This document shows, piece after piece, positions 27,333 through 36,205 of a stretch of DNA of 64,000 bases. The notes beneath the pieces are model-generated. The model did not search any database. It had not been told where the DNA came from and was given only the letters and a program-made list of their open reading frames with translations. The stretch is from NCBI GenBank assembly GCA_963835775.1, contig CAWIHB010000006.1, forward strand, positions 1-64,000. The letters run 5' to 3'. Both the position numbers and the translations under genes were made by a program. The stretch's first letter is position 1; every line of letters starts with the position of its first letter. This stretch comes from Palsa-504 sp963835775 (GTDB taxonomy: Bacteria; Actinomycetota; Actinomycetes; Streptosporangiales; Streptosporangiaceae).

Positions 27333-28244
27333 TTAGCCTGCCTCCCTGCGCGCCTTTCGCGCGGCAGCGTACTGCTGGCCTGAAAAGTCGCCCGCCCAGA
27401 GATCCTCGTTAAGCAGGAGCAGCAGGTCCCGCTCGGTATCCTTGTTGAAGACGAGCGCGTCGTCGCGCATCAGCTCTGCAGCATCCAGCCCGTGCGCGGC
27501 CATCTTCGCGCGCAGCGCGACGGCGTCTATCTTCGATACGTACGGGCTGCGCAGAATGCTCTGCACCTTCCTGCGCGTCACCGAGTTCTGCCGCAGCCGC
27601 GCCGCCAGCCATTCCAGGCCGTCGCCGGATATGGGCAGCACCTGGCTCAGTTCATTAGCCCACTTCGAGGTGGACGCGAGCACTGCCTCGCTTTCCTTGA
27701 AAAGGGCTTCGAAATTCTTCTGCTGGAGGATCCAGACGTCGCTTTCCCAGAGCACGGCGTCAAAGGATGAGTCGAACGCGAAGATCGGCTCGGTTACCCG
27801 GGTCAGCGTGCTATCGAGCAACCGCGCGACCACACTCTTGGTGGCTAGGCTGACCGGATTCGCCTTCCGCACGAATATGACGCGGGAGGCCGGGTCGTTC
27901 CCGATCAGCAGCGCGTACAGGGCCAGGGTGCGGCGCTTGAGCTCGCCTGGGTCGATGGGCGGCAGGGACGACCCCAGGCGAAGCTGATCGAGCAGGGCGG
28001 TATCGAGGAGCTCGTCCTGGGTCGCGGTCAGGAACGGAACGTCGTCCTCCTGCTCGTCGTCGGGGTTGTACGGCTGGCTTCGGCCGGAGAGGATCGCGGC
28101 GCGGGCGCTCTCCGCGTGCTCGCGCAGCGCGTCGATGACGTCGCCGCCGGAGTTGACGACCGCTCCGCTCGCGCGATGCCCGGTGCGCCATGCCACGATC
28201 AGCGTGGCGGACGCGCCCATGTCGATCTCTCGCAGAGAGCTCAT
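27333..28244 (-). CDS. kwaB: KwaB-like protein (DUF4868), Kiwa defence
   Basis: About 303 residues from ATG 28244. It has the DUF4868 pattern: FLTATQDELLDTALLDQL, then VIFVRKANPVSLATKSVVAR, FAFDSSFDAVLWESDVWIL, NFEALFKESEAVLASTSKW, and a C-terminal LLNEDLWAGDFSGQQYAAAR. KwaB is the cytoplasmic, DNA-binding partner of the membrane protein KwaA in the Kiwa anti-phage system. The gene preceding it encodes a four-helix membrane protein, as expected. kwaA ends 74 bp upstream and the NACHT gene starts 36 bp downstream, so all three are probably co-transcribed. The DUF4868 call rests on remembered family sequence; a profile search was not possible. Confidence 0.72.
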   Translation of the reverse strand: MSSLREIDMGASATLIVAWRTGHRASGAVVNSGGDVIDALREHAESARAAILSGRSQPYNPDDEQEDDVPFLTATQDELLDTALLDQLRLGSSLPPIDPGELKRRTLALYALLIGNDPASRVIFVRKANPVSLATKSVVARLLDSTLTRVTEPIFAFDSSFDAVLWESDVWILQQKNFEALFKESEAVLASTSKWANELSQVLPISGDGLEWLAARLRQNSVTRRKVQSILRSPYVSKIDAVALRAKMAAHGLDAAELMRDDALVFNKDTERDLLLLLNEDLWAGDFSGQQYAAARKARREAG

Positions 28245-28318
28245 GAATGCGGGTCCCCTTCTCCGCAATCCCTTGCCAGATGCTTGAGATTAGCGGATGA
28301 GCGCCCGCGGCGGGCAGT

Positions 28319-28813
28319 TCAACCCCGGTCAATCAGGACATCGTCCTTGAACTTAGTGGCCCGCAGGTTCCCGCCCGCCCGCATGGCTTGCCTAGTAATG
28401 ACATAGGCGTGCACCCCGTTGCTATCGACTATCGACAGCACCTTGTACCCCAGCAAGTAGAGCAGCGGATTCGCCTGGATCATGGACGACCTGAGGTAAA
28501 TCGCCGCCGATATGAACAGGAACCCGGCGTATGCCACCACGTCACGGGCGGAGGGCGTGGCCACGGTGAGGAACGGGAGCAGGTACGCGGCCAAGTACGA
28601 GGCTGCCTCCGCACCGTCGTCGCTGACCGAGGCCAACTGGTACGGCCCCGGCGCCGCCCGCGCGTTCAGCTTGAGCAGCAAGCACAGCGCGGCCACGCCG
28701 AGCACAGCGAGAATCGTGCAGGAGACCCACAGCCAGCGCGGCTGGAACCGGATGGCGAGCAACCCAAACAAAGGGGCATAGGACGACAGGAAGAGCAGGG
28801 GTCGGCCGAGCAT
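28319..28813 (-). CDS. kwaA: KwaA-like four-helix membrane protein, Kiwa defence
   Basis: 164 residues from ATG 28813, which has a strong AAGGAGA site 6 bp upstream. Four hydrophobic helices are visible: LFLSSYAPLFGLLAIRF, WVSCTILAVLGVAALCLLL, SYLAAYLLPFLTVATP, and VAYAGFLFISAAIYLR with PLLYLLGY. A soluble C-terminal tail follows (SIVDSNGVHAYVITRQ). KwaA is the membrane sensor of Kiwa. The sequence shows a small four-helix protein directly before kwaB; the KwaA name follows from that context and topology. An AT-rich segment at 28850-28890 probably holds the operon promoter. Confidence 0.68.
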   Translation of the reverse strand: MLGRPLLFLSSYAPLFGLLAIRFQPRWLWVSCTILAVLGVAALCLLLKLNARAAPGPYQLASVSDDGAEAASYLAAYLLPFLTVATPSARDVVAYAGFLFISAAIYLRSSMIQANPLLYLLGYKVLSIVDSNGVHAYVITRQAMRAGGNLRATKFKDDVLIDRG

Positions 28814-28991
28814 GCGCGATCTCCTTCGTTCGGCGCTGATGACCATCACACGCTAATTCGATTATGCTTTAGGGGTACGACATTTTGGGCGGACCGGGGA
28901 ACCTGCGAGGCAGCGCTCTGAACGATCTCCCTGTTTTAGCCTCGATCTTTTGCGCCCGTGATCTGCTGGCCTGAGGTGTTCGGCTGGAGTT

Positions 28992-29001
28992 GATTTTCTG
29001 G
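28992..29001. repeat. target-site duplication, left
   Basis: GATTTTCTGG, repeated exactly at 36229-36238 on the far side of the ISAs1-family element. Confidence 0.9.
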
Positions 29002-29061
29002 CAGGGCCCCGGCAAAGTCGCTCGCTAGCAATTCATGATCGTTTGCAGTGGCCTGCTGGGC
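29002..29061. repeat. ISAs1 left inverted repeat
   Basis: 60 bp starting CAGGGCCCCGGCAAAGTCGC and identical to the reverse complement of the right end. A degenerate second copy (GGGCGTCGGCAAAGTCGGGC) follows at about 29065, so the left end carries an internal repeat of its terminus. Confidence 0.9.
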
Positions 29062-29151
29062 CAGGGCGTCGGCAAAGTCGGGCCGATGGTGATCTAGGTG
29101 GTTTGCGACACGCCGGTATAGGCCGGTAGCAGCGCGGGAACGACCCCAGAA

Positions 29152-29856
29152 GTGATCATGGCGGTTCCTACACCTGCAAGATCACCGCTGAGGGGCCGTG
29201 CCCGCTGCGCCATCATCCCTGACCGACCCTGCCATTGGCCAGTTGCTCACCGCTGCCCAGTCCTGAGCGGACAGCGGGTACGGCTGCTCGCAGTGCTGGC
29301 CGATGTCCCCGACCCGCGGGCCCGCCGCGGGGTCCGTCACCGGCTGGCAGTGATCCTGAGCCTGGCGCTGTGCGCGGTCTTGGCCGGCGCCCGGTCATTC
29401 ACGGCAATCGCCGAATGGGCCGCCGACGCCGACCAGGCCACCCGGGATGCGCTCGAGGTTACCAGCGTGGTGCCGTGCGAGTCCACCTTCCGCCGGACCC
29501 TGCAGAACCTGGACGCGGACGCCCTCGACGTCGCGGCCGGCGCCTGGGCCCAGCAGCGCACCGCGCCGGCTCCCGGCACCCGCCGCGCGGTCGCTGCGGA
29601 CGGCAAGACACTGCGCGGATCAGGCGCGGCCGGCGGTCCTGGCCGGCATCTGCTGGCCGCGCTCGATCACGCTCAGGGCGTAGTCCTGGCCCAGGCCGAC
29701 GTCGAGGCGAAAACGAACGAGATCCCGATGTTCGCGACCCTGCTGGACCGGATCGACCTGGCCGGGGCAGTGATCACCGCGGACACCATGCACGCCCAGC
29801 GCGCTAGCGCCGAGTACCTGGTGACCCAGCGGCGAGCACACTACCTCATCACCGTC
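29152..29856 (+). pseudogene. ISAs1 transposase, 5' part
   Basis: It encodes the N-terminal 235 residues: LADVPDPRARRGVRHRLAVI, then VPCESTFRRTL, and the first catalytic Asp in RAVAADGKTLRGSG, followed by AVITADTMHAQRASAEYLV with the second Asp. The sequence breaks at AHYLITV; the continuation KRNQPGLHAQLAALPW is found 5.8 kb away at 35696. The GTC valine codon is present at both junctions (29854-29856 and 35693-35695), so the split is exactly in phase. The upstream start could be GTG or ATG near 29152. Confidence 0.85.
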
Positions 29857-29886
29857 GAGCATGCTTCACATTGCTCCTGTTGTTGG

Positions 29887-32109
29887 TCATGGCGTGTCAA
29901 AGAGTCCAGCCTGGCCGTATTCGGCCTGGATACGGAGTCCCTTGCGGCGTCCGCGGGTGAGGTAGATGGCGTTGAGTTCGCCGCGTTGGACCTTGTTCAA
30001 CACGGTCTGGCGGGCGACGCCGAGGCGGGCGGCGGCCTGGCTGAGGGGCAGCCAGCCGTCGGGGGCCTGGGGGCGGACCCGGTCGCGGAGCTGCTGGTCG
30101 ATGCGGATCTGCCAGGGTGCTCCGGGGGTGAGCTGCTCGCCGGTGACGAAGCCGTCGCGCAGCCACCGGTAGATGGTGGCGCTGGAGACGCCGAGCTGGC
30201 GTGCGGCTTCGGTGATGCTGACCACGGTCGCATCCTGGCAGCCGGGTGTGACATTTGCGGGGGGTGCCTGGTATTCGGGGATGCCGTGGTAGGCGCGTAG
30301 TGCCCTGACGTGGGTTTTCCTGAAGGCCAGTCCGGTCGCGGTGCGGCGGTTCTGCTGGCCGAGGATCTGGGCGATGGTGGTGTCGTCGTAGCGGGATGCC
30401 AGGCGGCGGATCAGGTCGAGGGTGTCTTCGCTGGTGACGCGGCCGTGGTGGCCGCTGGCGGGGATCGGCATCTGCAGCCGGGTGCTGGCGCCGCCTTGCC
30501 AGATGATCTGGACCTGGCACGTCCGGGCGGTGTCGCCCTCGTCGGTGTTGTCCTGGACGGTGACGGTGACCTCGGTGATGACGGCGCGGATGAGTTCCTT
30601 GCGCTGGGCGTTGGTGGTGGCCGGGGCCTGGAAGATGGCCCGCAGGTCGGCTCCGGCGGTGGTGATCCAGGTGGTTTCCTCCTGGGTGAGGGTGACGGGC
30701 CGGCGGGCCTGCTGGGCGGCGAGCTGGTTTTCCGCGGTGCGCACGGCTGTGAGCTTGTCTTCCAGGACGGCCTCCAGGGTCCTGGCGACCAGCCGGTTCT
30801 CCGGCTCCACGTTGTCGTACTGGCGGAGCGCCCGGTCGGCTTCGAACCGTGCCCGTTCCAGCGCGCGTTCGAACACGGCCAGGTTCTGGCGGAACTGGGC
30901 TTCGGTGTCGGACATGGCCTGGACGGTGGCGGCCAGGCAGGCGGGGGCGAGCGCGGCCAGCAGTTCGGCCAGCACCGTCTCGTGCAGCCGCCGGCCGCCG
31001 ACCCACTGGCAGGTGGTCGCACCGTACATCTGGTTGGCGCGTCCGCACCGGTAGGCGGGGCTGCCGCTGGAGTTGTAGTTGACCTGCATGAGCCGTCCGC
31101 ACCGGCCGCAGCGCAGCAGGCCCTGCAGCCAGGCCGCGCCTTCCCGCGCGGCGCCGCCAGCCCCGCCGGCTGGTGCCGGGGAGTTGGCGGCCAGCCTGGC
31201 GATGTTGGCATCGTAGGTTTCCAGGGAGATGTAGCCGGGATGGTGGCCCGGGATCATCACGGCCCACTGGTCGCGAGGAAGCCGCCGCTGCCGGGTGATC
31301 ACGGTCCCGCCGGCGTCCATGTGCTTTTCGGTCTTGCTGCGACCGTAGGCGAACACCCCGGCATAGCCGGGATGGATCAAGATGTCGTGCACGGCCGGGT
31401 AGCCGGCCTGCGCCCACATGATCTTCCCGGTGCGGATGTCCCGCCGGGGCAGCCGCAAGCCGTCAGCGCGGAGGCTGACGACCACCTGCCGGGCCGAGCC
31501 GAGCTGCTCAAAGCGGCGGAACACGCACGTGACCGCTTCGCGGACCGCCTCATCCGGCGAGATGGCCACGTGGTCATCGTCGTCGTAGTCCAGCCCGGCG
31601 GGCAGCACCAGGCGCAGCTCGCCGCGGGCGGCCTTGGCGCGCAGTCCCTCGGTCATCCGTGACCGCAGCAGGTGCAGTTCAGCCTCGGAGAGGGTCCCCT
31701 TGAGGCCCAGCACGAGGCGGTCGTTATAGCTGCCGGGATGGTAGACGCCGTCGGCGTCGGCGATCAGCGTGTCGGTCAGCGCGCACAAATCCAGTAGCTG
31801 ATACCAGTCGCTGTTGTTGCGGGCCAGCCGTGAGGATTCCAGCGACAGCACGATCCCGGCCTTGCCCAGCCCGACATCGGCGACCAGGTCGGAAAAGCCC
31901 TTACGGCCATGGGCGGAGGCACCCGAACGGCCCAGGTCGTCATCGACCACGACGATCTGGTGCTCTGCCCAGCCCAGTTCCCGGGCACGCCCGGCCAGGT
32001 CGTACTGCCGGAGCAGGCTCTCGGTGTTGCGGACTGTCTGGACAAGCGTCGACTGGCGGACGTAGATATAAGCATTGCGCCTGAGGTGGGCAGCGGCCGG
32101 GTCAGCCAT
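29887..32109 (-). CDS. large serine recombinase
   Basis: About 740 residues from ATG 32109, which overlaps the preceding small gene by 8 bp. The N-terminal resolvase domain has the nucleophile Ser in AYIYVRQST and the SLESSRLARNNSDWYQLLDL region. A recombinase domain follows (HDILIHPGYAGVFAYGR), then a zinc-ribbon (LRCGRCGRLMQVNY plus a later Cys pair), then a long coiled-coil segment. The C-terminus carries two extra MerR/excisionase-like HTH motifs (ITEAARQLGVSSATIYRWL and LSQAAARLGVARQTVLNKV). It is probably the integrase of the surrounding 5.8-kb element, since it sits at its edge. The frame is intact. Confidence 0.9.
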   Translation of the reverse strand: MADPAAAHLRRNAYIYVRQSTLVQTVRNTESLLRQYDLAGRARELGWAEHQIVVVDDDLGRSGASAHGRKGFSDLVADVGLGKAGIVLSLESSRLARNNSDWYQLLDLCALTDTLIADADGVYHPGSYNDRLVLGLKGTLSEAELHLLRSRMTEGLRAKAARGELRLVLPAGLDYDDDDHVAISPDEAVREAVTCVFRRFEQLGSARQVVVSLRADGLRLPRRDIRTGKIMWAQAGYPAVHDILIHPGYAGVFAYGRSKTEKHMDAGGTVITRQRRLPRDQWAVMIPGHHPGYISLETYDANIARLAANSPAPAGGAGGAAREGAAWLQGLLRCGRCGRLMQVNYNSSGSPAYRCGRANQMYGATTCQWVGGRRLHETVLAELLAALAPACLAATVQAMSDTEAQFRQNLAVFERALERARFEADRALRQYDNVEPENRLVARTLEAVLEDKLTAVRTAENQLAAQQARRPVTLTQEETTWITTAGADLRAIFQAPATTNAQRKELIRAVITEVTVTVQDNTDEGDTARTCQVQIIWQGGASTRLQMPIPASGHHGRVTSEDTLDLIRRLASRYDDTTIAQILGQQNRRTATGLAFRKTHVRALRAYHGIPEYQAPPANVTPGCQDATVVSITEAARQLGVSSATIYRWLRDGFVTGEQLTPGAPWQIRIDQQLRDRVRPQAPDGWLPLSQAAARLGVARQTVLNKVQRGELNAIYLTRGRRKGLRIQAEYGQAGLFDTP

Positions 32110-32317
32110 CGTCCCGCACCGCCCCGGCGGCCTGGCATCCGCCGTCACGAGTCAGCACGCCGGCGGCGATCATGGCCGCGAGCAGGCGCAGCACCCGGGC
32201 CCGGGCCGCGTCGGGCATCTGGTTCCATACCTGCTCCCGATCGCGGTCTCTGCCGCGTCCTGGCCAGGGGATATCCAGCGTCAGCTGGCAGGCAGGCGCT
32301 ATTCTCATTGCGCGCAC
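32102..32317 (-). CDS. small protein preceding the serine recombinase
   Basis: About 71 residues from GTG 32317 (GAGGGA 6 bp upstream) or ATG 32308. The sequence reads MRIAPACQLTLDIPWPGRGR, then VWNQMPDAARARVLRLLAAM, then IAAGVL. Short proteins of this type, with a Trp-x-x-x-Pro and Leu-rich helix, often precede recombinases of this class, and the stop overlaps the recombinase start, indicating translational coupling. The function is unknown; a recombination-directionality or regulatory role is only a guess. Confidence 0.6.
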   Translation of the reverse strand: MRAMRIAPACQLTLDIPWPGRGRDRDREQVWNQMPDAARARVLRLLAAMIAAGVLTRDGGCQAAGAVRDDG

Positions 32318-32468
32318 GTAGGTTCCCTCTTTCCGGATCATGAGCGTGACCTGGGACGAGGCGAACTTACGTGCGTGCCAGCCGCCGGGCGGGAGATTTC
32401 CCCGTCCTGGTACCGAAAGCGGCGCAGCGCAGGCAGTGACGTGGTGGCCCCGGGTTCCTTCCCGGTGC

Positions 32469-32672
32469 TCATGACGTGTTCCCGGCCGTGCCGCGGGCAC
32501 GAGGACGCCAGCCCGCCGGCCCGCCAGGACCGCCCGCAGCGGGCTGTGTCCCCTCCCCGCCGGGGGCGGTGAGGGCAGCGAGCAGGCTGTCATGGCGCTC
32601 GCGCTCGGCGTCCAGGCGCTGCTCGGTACGCAGGGCGCGGGCACGCTCGGCTGCGGCGAGCTGCCCGGAATC
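32469..32672 (-). pseudogene. coiled-coil protein, 3' part cut off by IS3
   Basis: The frame immediately left of the IS3 end reads DSGQLAAAERARALRTEQRL then DAERERHDSLLAAL before a Gly/Pro-rich tail and stop. When the insertion sequence is removed, this continues the coiled-coil protein at 34252-35075 in frame (EAAGPL then DSGQLAAA). Confidence 0.7.
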
Positions 32673-32691
32673 TGTCAAGTCAAATGAGACA

Positions 32692-33699
32692 TCAGGCTGC
32701 TTGGGTGGTCTGTGGTGAACGGTCCTCCTCGGGGGTTGCGGGCGGTTCGTTGATCCAGGCCCGGGCGGGCATCTGGCGGGGCCGGGGACAGCGGTGGAAC
32801 CGCTCGGGGTGGGTCCTGTAGGCGGCGTCGAGGGTGGCGGCGCGGCGGGCTTCGATGGCGACCCAGGATCCGTCGTGCACCGATGCGGGGGTGTGCATCG
32901 CTATGCCGGAATGCCGGTGCTCGTTGTTGTAGTACCAGAAGAAGTCGCGGCAGAATACGTTGACGTCTTCGATGGACCCGAATTCGCCGGGGAACGCGGG
33001 GCAGTACTTGAGGGTCTTGAAGTTCGCCTCCGAGTACGGGTTGTCGTTGGATACGTGCGGGCGGGAATGGGACTGGTCGATGCCGAGCCGCGCGTACAGC
33101 CCGGCGACTGTATTCGATGTCATGGAGGTGCCGCGGTCGGCGTGGATGGCCTGCGGTGCGATCTGTCCGTTGCCCTCGATGGCGTGCTCGATGAATTCTT
33201 TCGCGAGGGTCCCGTTCTCGGTCGGCCAGGCCTCCCAGTGAATGACTTTACGTGAGTAGATGTCGATGATGACGTACAGCAGGTACCATATGCCGCGAGC
33301 GGGTCCTTTCAGTTTGGTGATGTCCCAGGACCATACTTGATCGGGGCCATCGGCCATCAGCTCGGGTTTCTTCTTCGCCGGGTGAGTCGCCTGGGCGCGG
33401 CGCTCCCCGGACTGGCCGCGCTCGCGCAGCAGCCGGTACATGGTGGCCTCCGAGCACAGGTAGACGCCGCGGTCCAGCAGGATCGCGTACACCTGGCCGG
33501 GAGACTTGTCGGCGAACTCCGGCGAATCCAGCACCTCCAGGACGTGCGCGCGCTCGTCTTCTGACAATTCGGCCGGGTGCGGAGAAGGCTTTTCCCGCGG
33601 CCCTTCCATCCGCGGTGCCGGATTACGGTGCCGGTACAAGGTCGCGCGGGATTTCCCGAAGAGCCGGCACGCGGCGGCTGTTCCTATCGCCTCCTCCAT
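32692..33699 (-). CDS. IS3 family transposase OrfB (DDE integrase)
   Basis: 335 residues. A HTH-like N-terminus (AACRLFGKSRATLYRHRNPA) is followed by the rve integrase core: VWSWDITKLKGPARGIWYLL with the first Asp, AIHADRGTSMTSNTV with the second, and NDNPYSEANFKTLKYCPAF with the Glu. The C-terminal part has WYYNNEHRHSGIAMHTP. It may be made as an OrfAB fusion through ribosomal frameshifting, although orfA ends about 30 bp upstream of this ATG. The frame is intact. Confidence 0.92.
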   Translation of the reverse strand: MEEAIGTAAACRLFGKSRATLYRHRNPAPRMEGPREKPSPHPAELSEDERAHVLEVLDSPEFADKSPGQVYAILLDRGVYLCSEATMYRLLRERGQSGERRAQATHPAKKKPELMADGPDQVWSWDITKLKGPARGIWYLLYVIIDIYSRKVIHWEAWPTENGTLAKEFIEHAIEGNGQIAPQAIHADRGTSMTSNTVAGLYARLGIDQSHSRPHVSNDNPYSEANFKTLKYCPAFPGEFGSIEDVNVFCRDFFWYYNNEHRHSGIAMHTPASVHDGSWVAIEARRAATLDAAYRTHPERFHRCPRPRQMPARAWINEPPATPEEDRSPQTTQAA

Positions 33700-33728
33700 G
33701 GCAGGGAAATGATCGCCGGTGATCCTGG

Positions 33729-34175
33729 TCAGTTCTCGCTTGAGTCCGCGCTGTTCGAGATGTCCTCCAACAGCGCGAATGCTTTTCCCGCTATGTCCAG
33801 CGCGGTCTTCGTTTTCCCCAGATCCCGGGTCAGTTTCTCGTTCTTCGCCTTGAGCTTCTTGTTCTCCGCCCGCAGCTGCGCCAGCTCAGCGGGTCCGGAG
33901 TCCTGCTTCTCCTTTTCGTTCTTCCCGCCCGGATTCAGGGAACCCGCGGCCTGCCGCCGCCGCCAGTCCTCCAGGTGGGAATGGTAGAGCCGTTCTTTCC
34001 GCAGCAGCGCGCCGCGCCCGGGGCTGCCCTCGGGCAGCGCGTCGAACTCCGCCAGGATCCGCGCCTTGTACGCGGCTGTGAACGTCCGCCGCTTCGGCCG
34101 CCCCGGCTTGCCGCCGCTGGTCACCTGACCATCATGCCCCGTGATCGCGGCCTGGTCAGCGAGTGTCATCGTCAC
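33729..34175 (-). CDS. IS3 family OrfA
   Basis: 148 residues. The HTH_Tnp_1-type segment RRTFTAAYKARILAEFDALP is followed by a leucine-zipper-like coiled coil (LAQLRAENKKLKAKNEKLTR), typical of the DNA-binding OrfA subunit. It lies upstream of orfB in another frame. Confidence 0.88.
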   Translation of the reverse strand: MTMTLADQAAITGHDGQVTSGGKPGRPKRRTFTAAYKARILAEFDALPEGSPGRGALLRKERLYHSHLEDWRRRQAAGSLNPGGKNEKEKQDSGPAELAQLRAENKKLKAKNEKLTRDLGKTKTALDIAGKAFALLEDISNSADSSEN

Positions 34176-34251
34176 AGTCTCAGTGGTCCCGTCTCGCCCT
34201 GCTTCGTTATAGAGATCTCATACGTCCCTGTTGTCTCATCCCAGTCTGACA

Positions 34252-35075
34252 GAGAGGGGCCCGGCCGCCTCCAGCCAGGCCTGGTACTGCCCGGCTAGCG
34301 CCTCCCGCTCCCGGGCCGCGTCATCGCGGGTCTGCCGGGCCTGATCACGGGCGTCGGTTTCAGCTTGCCGGGCGCGGGCCAGTTCGGCCTCGGCAGCACG
34401 GACCGCCGCCGTGGCCTGCTCACTGGCCTGATCGCATTCTGTCCGTACCTTCTCAGCGATCCCGGTGGCTTCGGCGGCCCGCCGGTCAGCGCGGGCCCGG
34501 GCGGCTTCCGCATCAGCGCGGGCACGGGCAACTTCCTCAGCCAGCTCCCGCCGGGCCTGGGCGGTCTCCTCACGAGCGCGGCAGGCCCCTGCTTCGGCAG
34601 CCTCCCGGCCGCGATGCGCGGCCTCGGCCGCTTCCAGCGCCGCGAGCATCTCCTGCTCGGCCTCGGCAGCACGCGCCTCCGCAGTCACCGCACGCGCCTC
34701 GGCGCGGCGCCGGGCCGCTTCAGCCTCCGCCAGCTGCGCGGCCACCTCTTCAGGGTCCAGAGCCGCGACCTGCCCGCGCGCCAGCGCGACCAGCGACCCT
34801 GCCTGCCTGATCAGCGCCTCGAGCGCGCCGAGCGGGTCAGCAGCCTGCCCCGACGGCACCGCGTCCCCGTCACCGCCCGCAGACCGCGCAGCGTTATGGA
34901 AACGACGCGAGCACGCATCGCCGCAGAACACCCGGGTCCGGCCACGCCCGGACACCGGAACCAGGTTCACGCAGCCAGGCCGCTTGCAGCGACGCTCGCC
35001 AGGCTCCCCGCCCAGGGCCGTGCCGCCGGAGGGCAGCAGCACGGACTCCGCGACCACGTCCGTCCCATCTGTCAT
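34252..35075 (-). pseudogene. coiled-coil protein with zinc-finger-like N-terminus, 5' part
   Basis: The start ATG 35075 follows AAAGGGA. Residues 25-60 hold a possible CGNR/zinc-finger-like pattern (RRCKRPGCVNLVPVSG, then VFCGDACSRRFHNAAR). The rest is a long Ala/Glu/Arg coiled coil (EEVAAQLAEAEAARRRAEAR ...). This layout is like KfrA-type plasmid proteins and other coiled-coil passengers of recombinase elements. The IS3 insertion at 34251 cuts it after EAAGPL; the 3' remainder is at 32469-32672. Confidence 0.65.
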
Positions 35076-35380
35076 GGAGATCCCTTTCCCTTTCCCATCA
35101 GCTCTTTTCTTCTCCCGGAAATGAGCGGGAAAGGGGGGACCGCGAGCACGCCGACCGTGATGCAGAAGGCCGCGCGGGCATCCAGCATCCTGCGTCCTGG
35201 CGGGACAGAAGGCAGCCGCCACCCGCCGGGAAAACGGAACGGCGGCAACCACGCCGAAAAACATCGCTGGCGACCACTGCGCGGGATCCGGCATGCCGGC
35301 CCGGTCCCGCCCAGGCAGCAGGCCCGGGAACTGGCCGGAGCCGCCCCGGCAAAGCGAGCAGGAAATCCCGCCCCGGGCAG

Positions 35381-35641
35381 TTACCGGCGAGGACCGGATG
35401 CATCCCCGTCCCGCAGCCGCATCACCACAGCACGCAGACGGCGCAGGCCATCGCCATCCAGGACAAGGCCCTCGCCCGCACCCGCCGCTTTCGCGCCGAA
35501 CGCATCGGTCGCCTCCACTGCCACCAGGCCCGGCATCCCATCGGGCAACTCCACCTTCAAATGCGGCACCCCGTCCACGTGCCGCACCGCATAGGCCCGC
35601 AGCCTGCACCCATGCAGCGGATGCGTCACTGCCGTGACCAC
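35381..35641 (-). CDS. small conserved hypothetical protein of the serine-recombinase element
   Basis: About 86 residues: VTAVTHPLHGCRLRAYAVRH, then GVPHLKVELPDGMPGLVAVE, ATDAFG, and VLDGDGLRRLRAVVMRLRDG. Proteins with this THPLxGRRL / LPDGxPG / LDGxGLRRL pattern accompany large serine recombinases in actinomycetes; the function is unknown. It lies just inside the right end of the insert, so the start region is uncertain: GTG 35641 is used, but the frame continues through the junction at 35695 and the original start may be elsewhere. The 300 bp between it and the coiled-coil gene show nothing recognisable. Confidence 0.6.
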   Translation of the reverse strand: MVTAVTHPLHGCRLRAYAVRHVDGVPHLKVELPDGMPGLVAVEATDAFGAKAAGAGEGLVLDGDGLRRLRAVVMRLRDGDASGPRR

Positions 35642-35695
35642 AACCTCGCACGGCAGCAAGGCACGGAAACGTCGTAGTCTGTCGCCCTCTTGGTC

Positions 35696-36205
35696 AAGCG
35701 CAACCAGCCCGGCCTGCACGCTCAGCTCGCCGCACTGCCCTGGCGCCAGGTCCCGGTCGCCCATGACGTCCGCGGCCGGGGCCACGGCCGCGCCGAGCGG
35801 CGCATCCTGAAAGTTACCGCCGTGGCCGCCGGGCTGGCCTTCCCGCATGCGGCCCAGGCCATCCAGATCGTGCGCCGCCGACGGCCACTGAAGAGCAAGA
35901 AGTGGTCGACCGAGACGGTCTACGCCGTCACCTCAATGACCGCGATCCAGGCCAGCCCCGCCGAACTCGCCGCCATCGCGCGCGGCCACTGGTTAATCGA
36001 GGACCAGCTGCACCGGGTCCGCGACGTCACCTACGACGAAGACCGCTCCCAGGTCCGCACCGCCAGCGGCCCCCGCGTCGTGGCCAGCCTGCGCAACCAG
36101 GCCATCGCTATCTTGCGGCTAACCGGAGAGACCAGCATCGCCGCCGCCCTGCGTCACCACGCCCGCCTGCCCAGCAGGCCACTGCAAACGATCATGAATT
36201 GCTAG
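35696..36205 (+). pseudogene. ISAs1 transposase, 3' part
   Basis: It continues the transposase after the nested insertion: KRNQPGLHAQLAALPWRQVP, AERRILKVTAVAAGLAFPHA, SKKWSTETVYAVTSMTA, HWLIEDQLHRVRDVTYDED with the third acidic residue (Glu/Asp), and LRNQAIAILRLTGETSIAAA. The stop falls inside the right inverted repeat. Joined with 29152-29856 it gives about 404 residues, normal for ISAs1. Confidence 0.85.

Larger units (their letters stand above)
32673..34251 (-). mobile_element. IS3-family insertion sequence
   Basis: About 1.58 kb with imperfect terminal inverted repeats: TGTCAAGTCAAATGAGACAT at the left, and the reverse complement of the right end reads TGTCAGACTGGGATGAGACA. Two ORFs, orfA and orfB, lie in different minus-strand frames as usual. 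It interrupts the coiled-coil gene of the serine-recombinase element. I see no clear target duplication. Confidence 0.85.
29857..35695 (-). mobile_element. large-serine-recombinase element inserted in the ISAs1 transposase
   Basis: The 5839-bp insert begins right after GTC 29854-29856 and ends with GTC 35693-35695, so a GT(C) core is duplicated at the ends as expected for serine-integrase crossover. The genes, all on the minus strand, are a short 5' ORF (35381-35641), a coiled-coil protein (35075 down to 32469, interrupted by IS3), a small partner protein and the recombinase at the left end. No antibiotic-resistance, phage or transfer gene is present. Confidence 0.8.
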
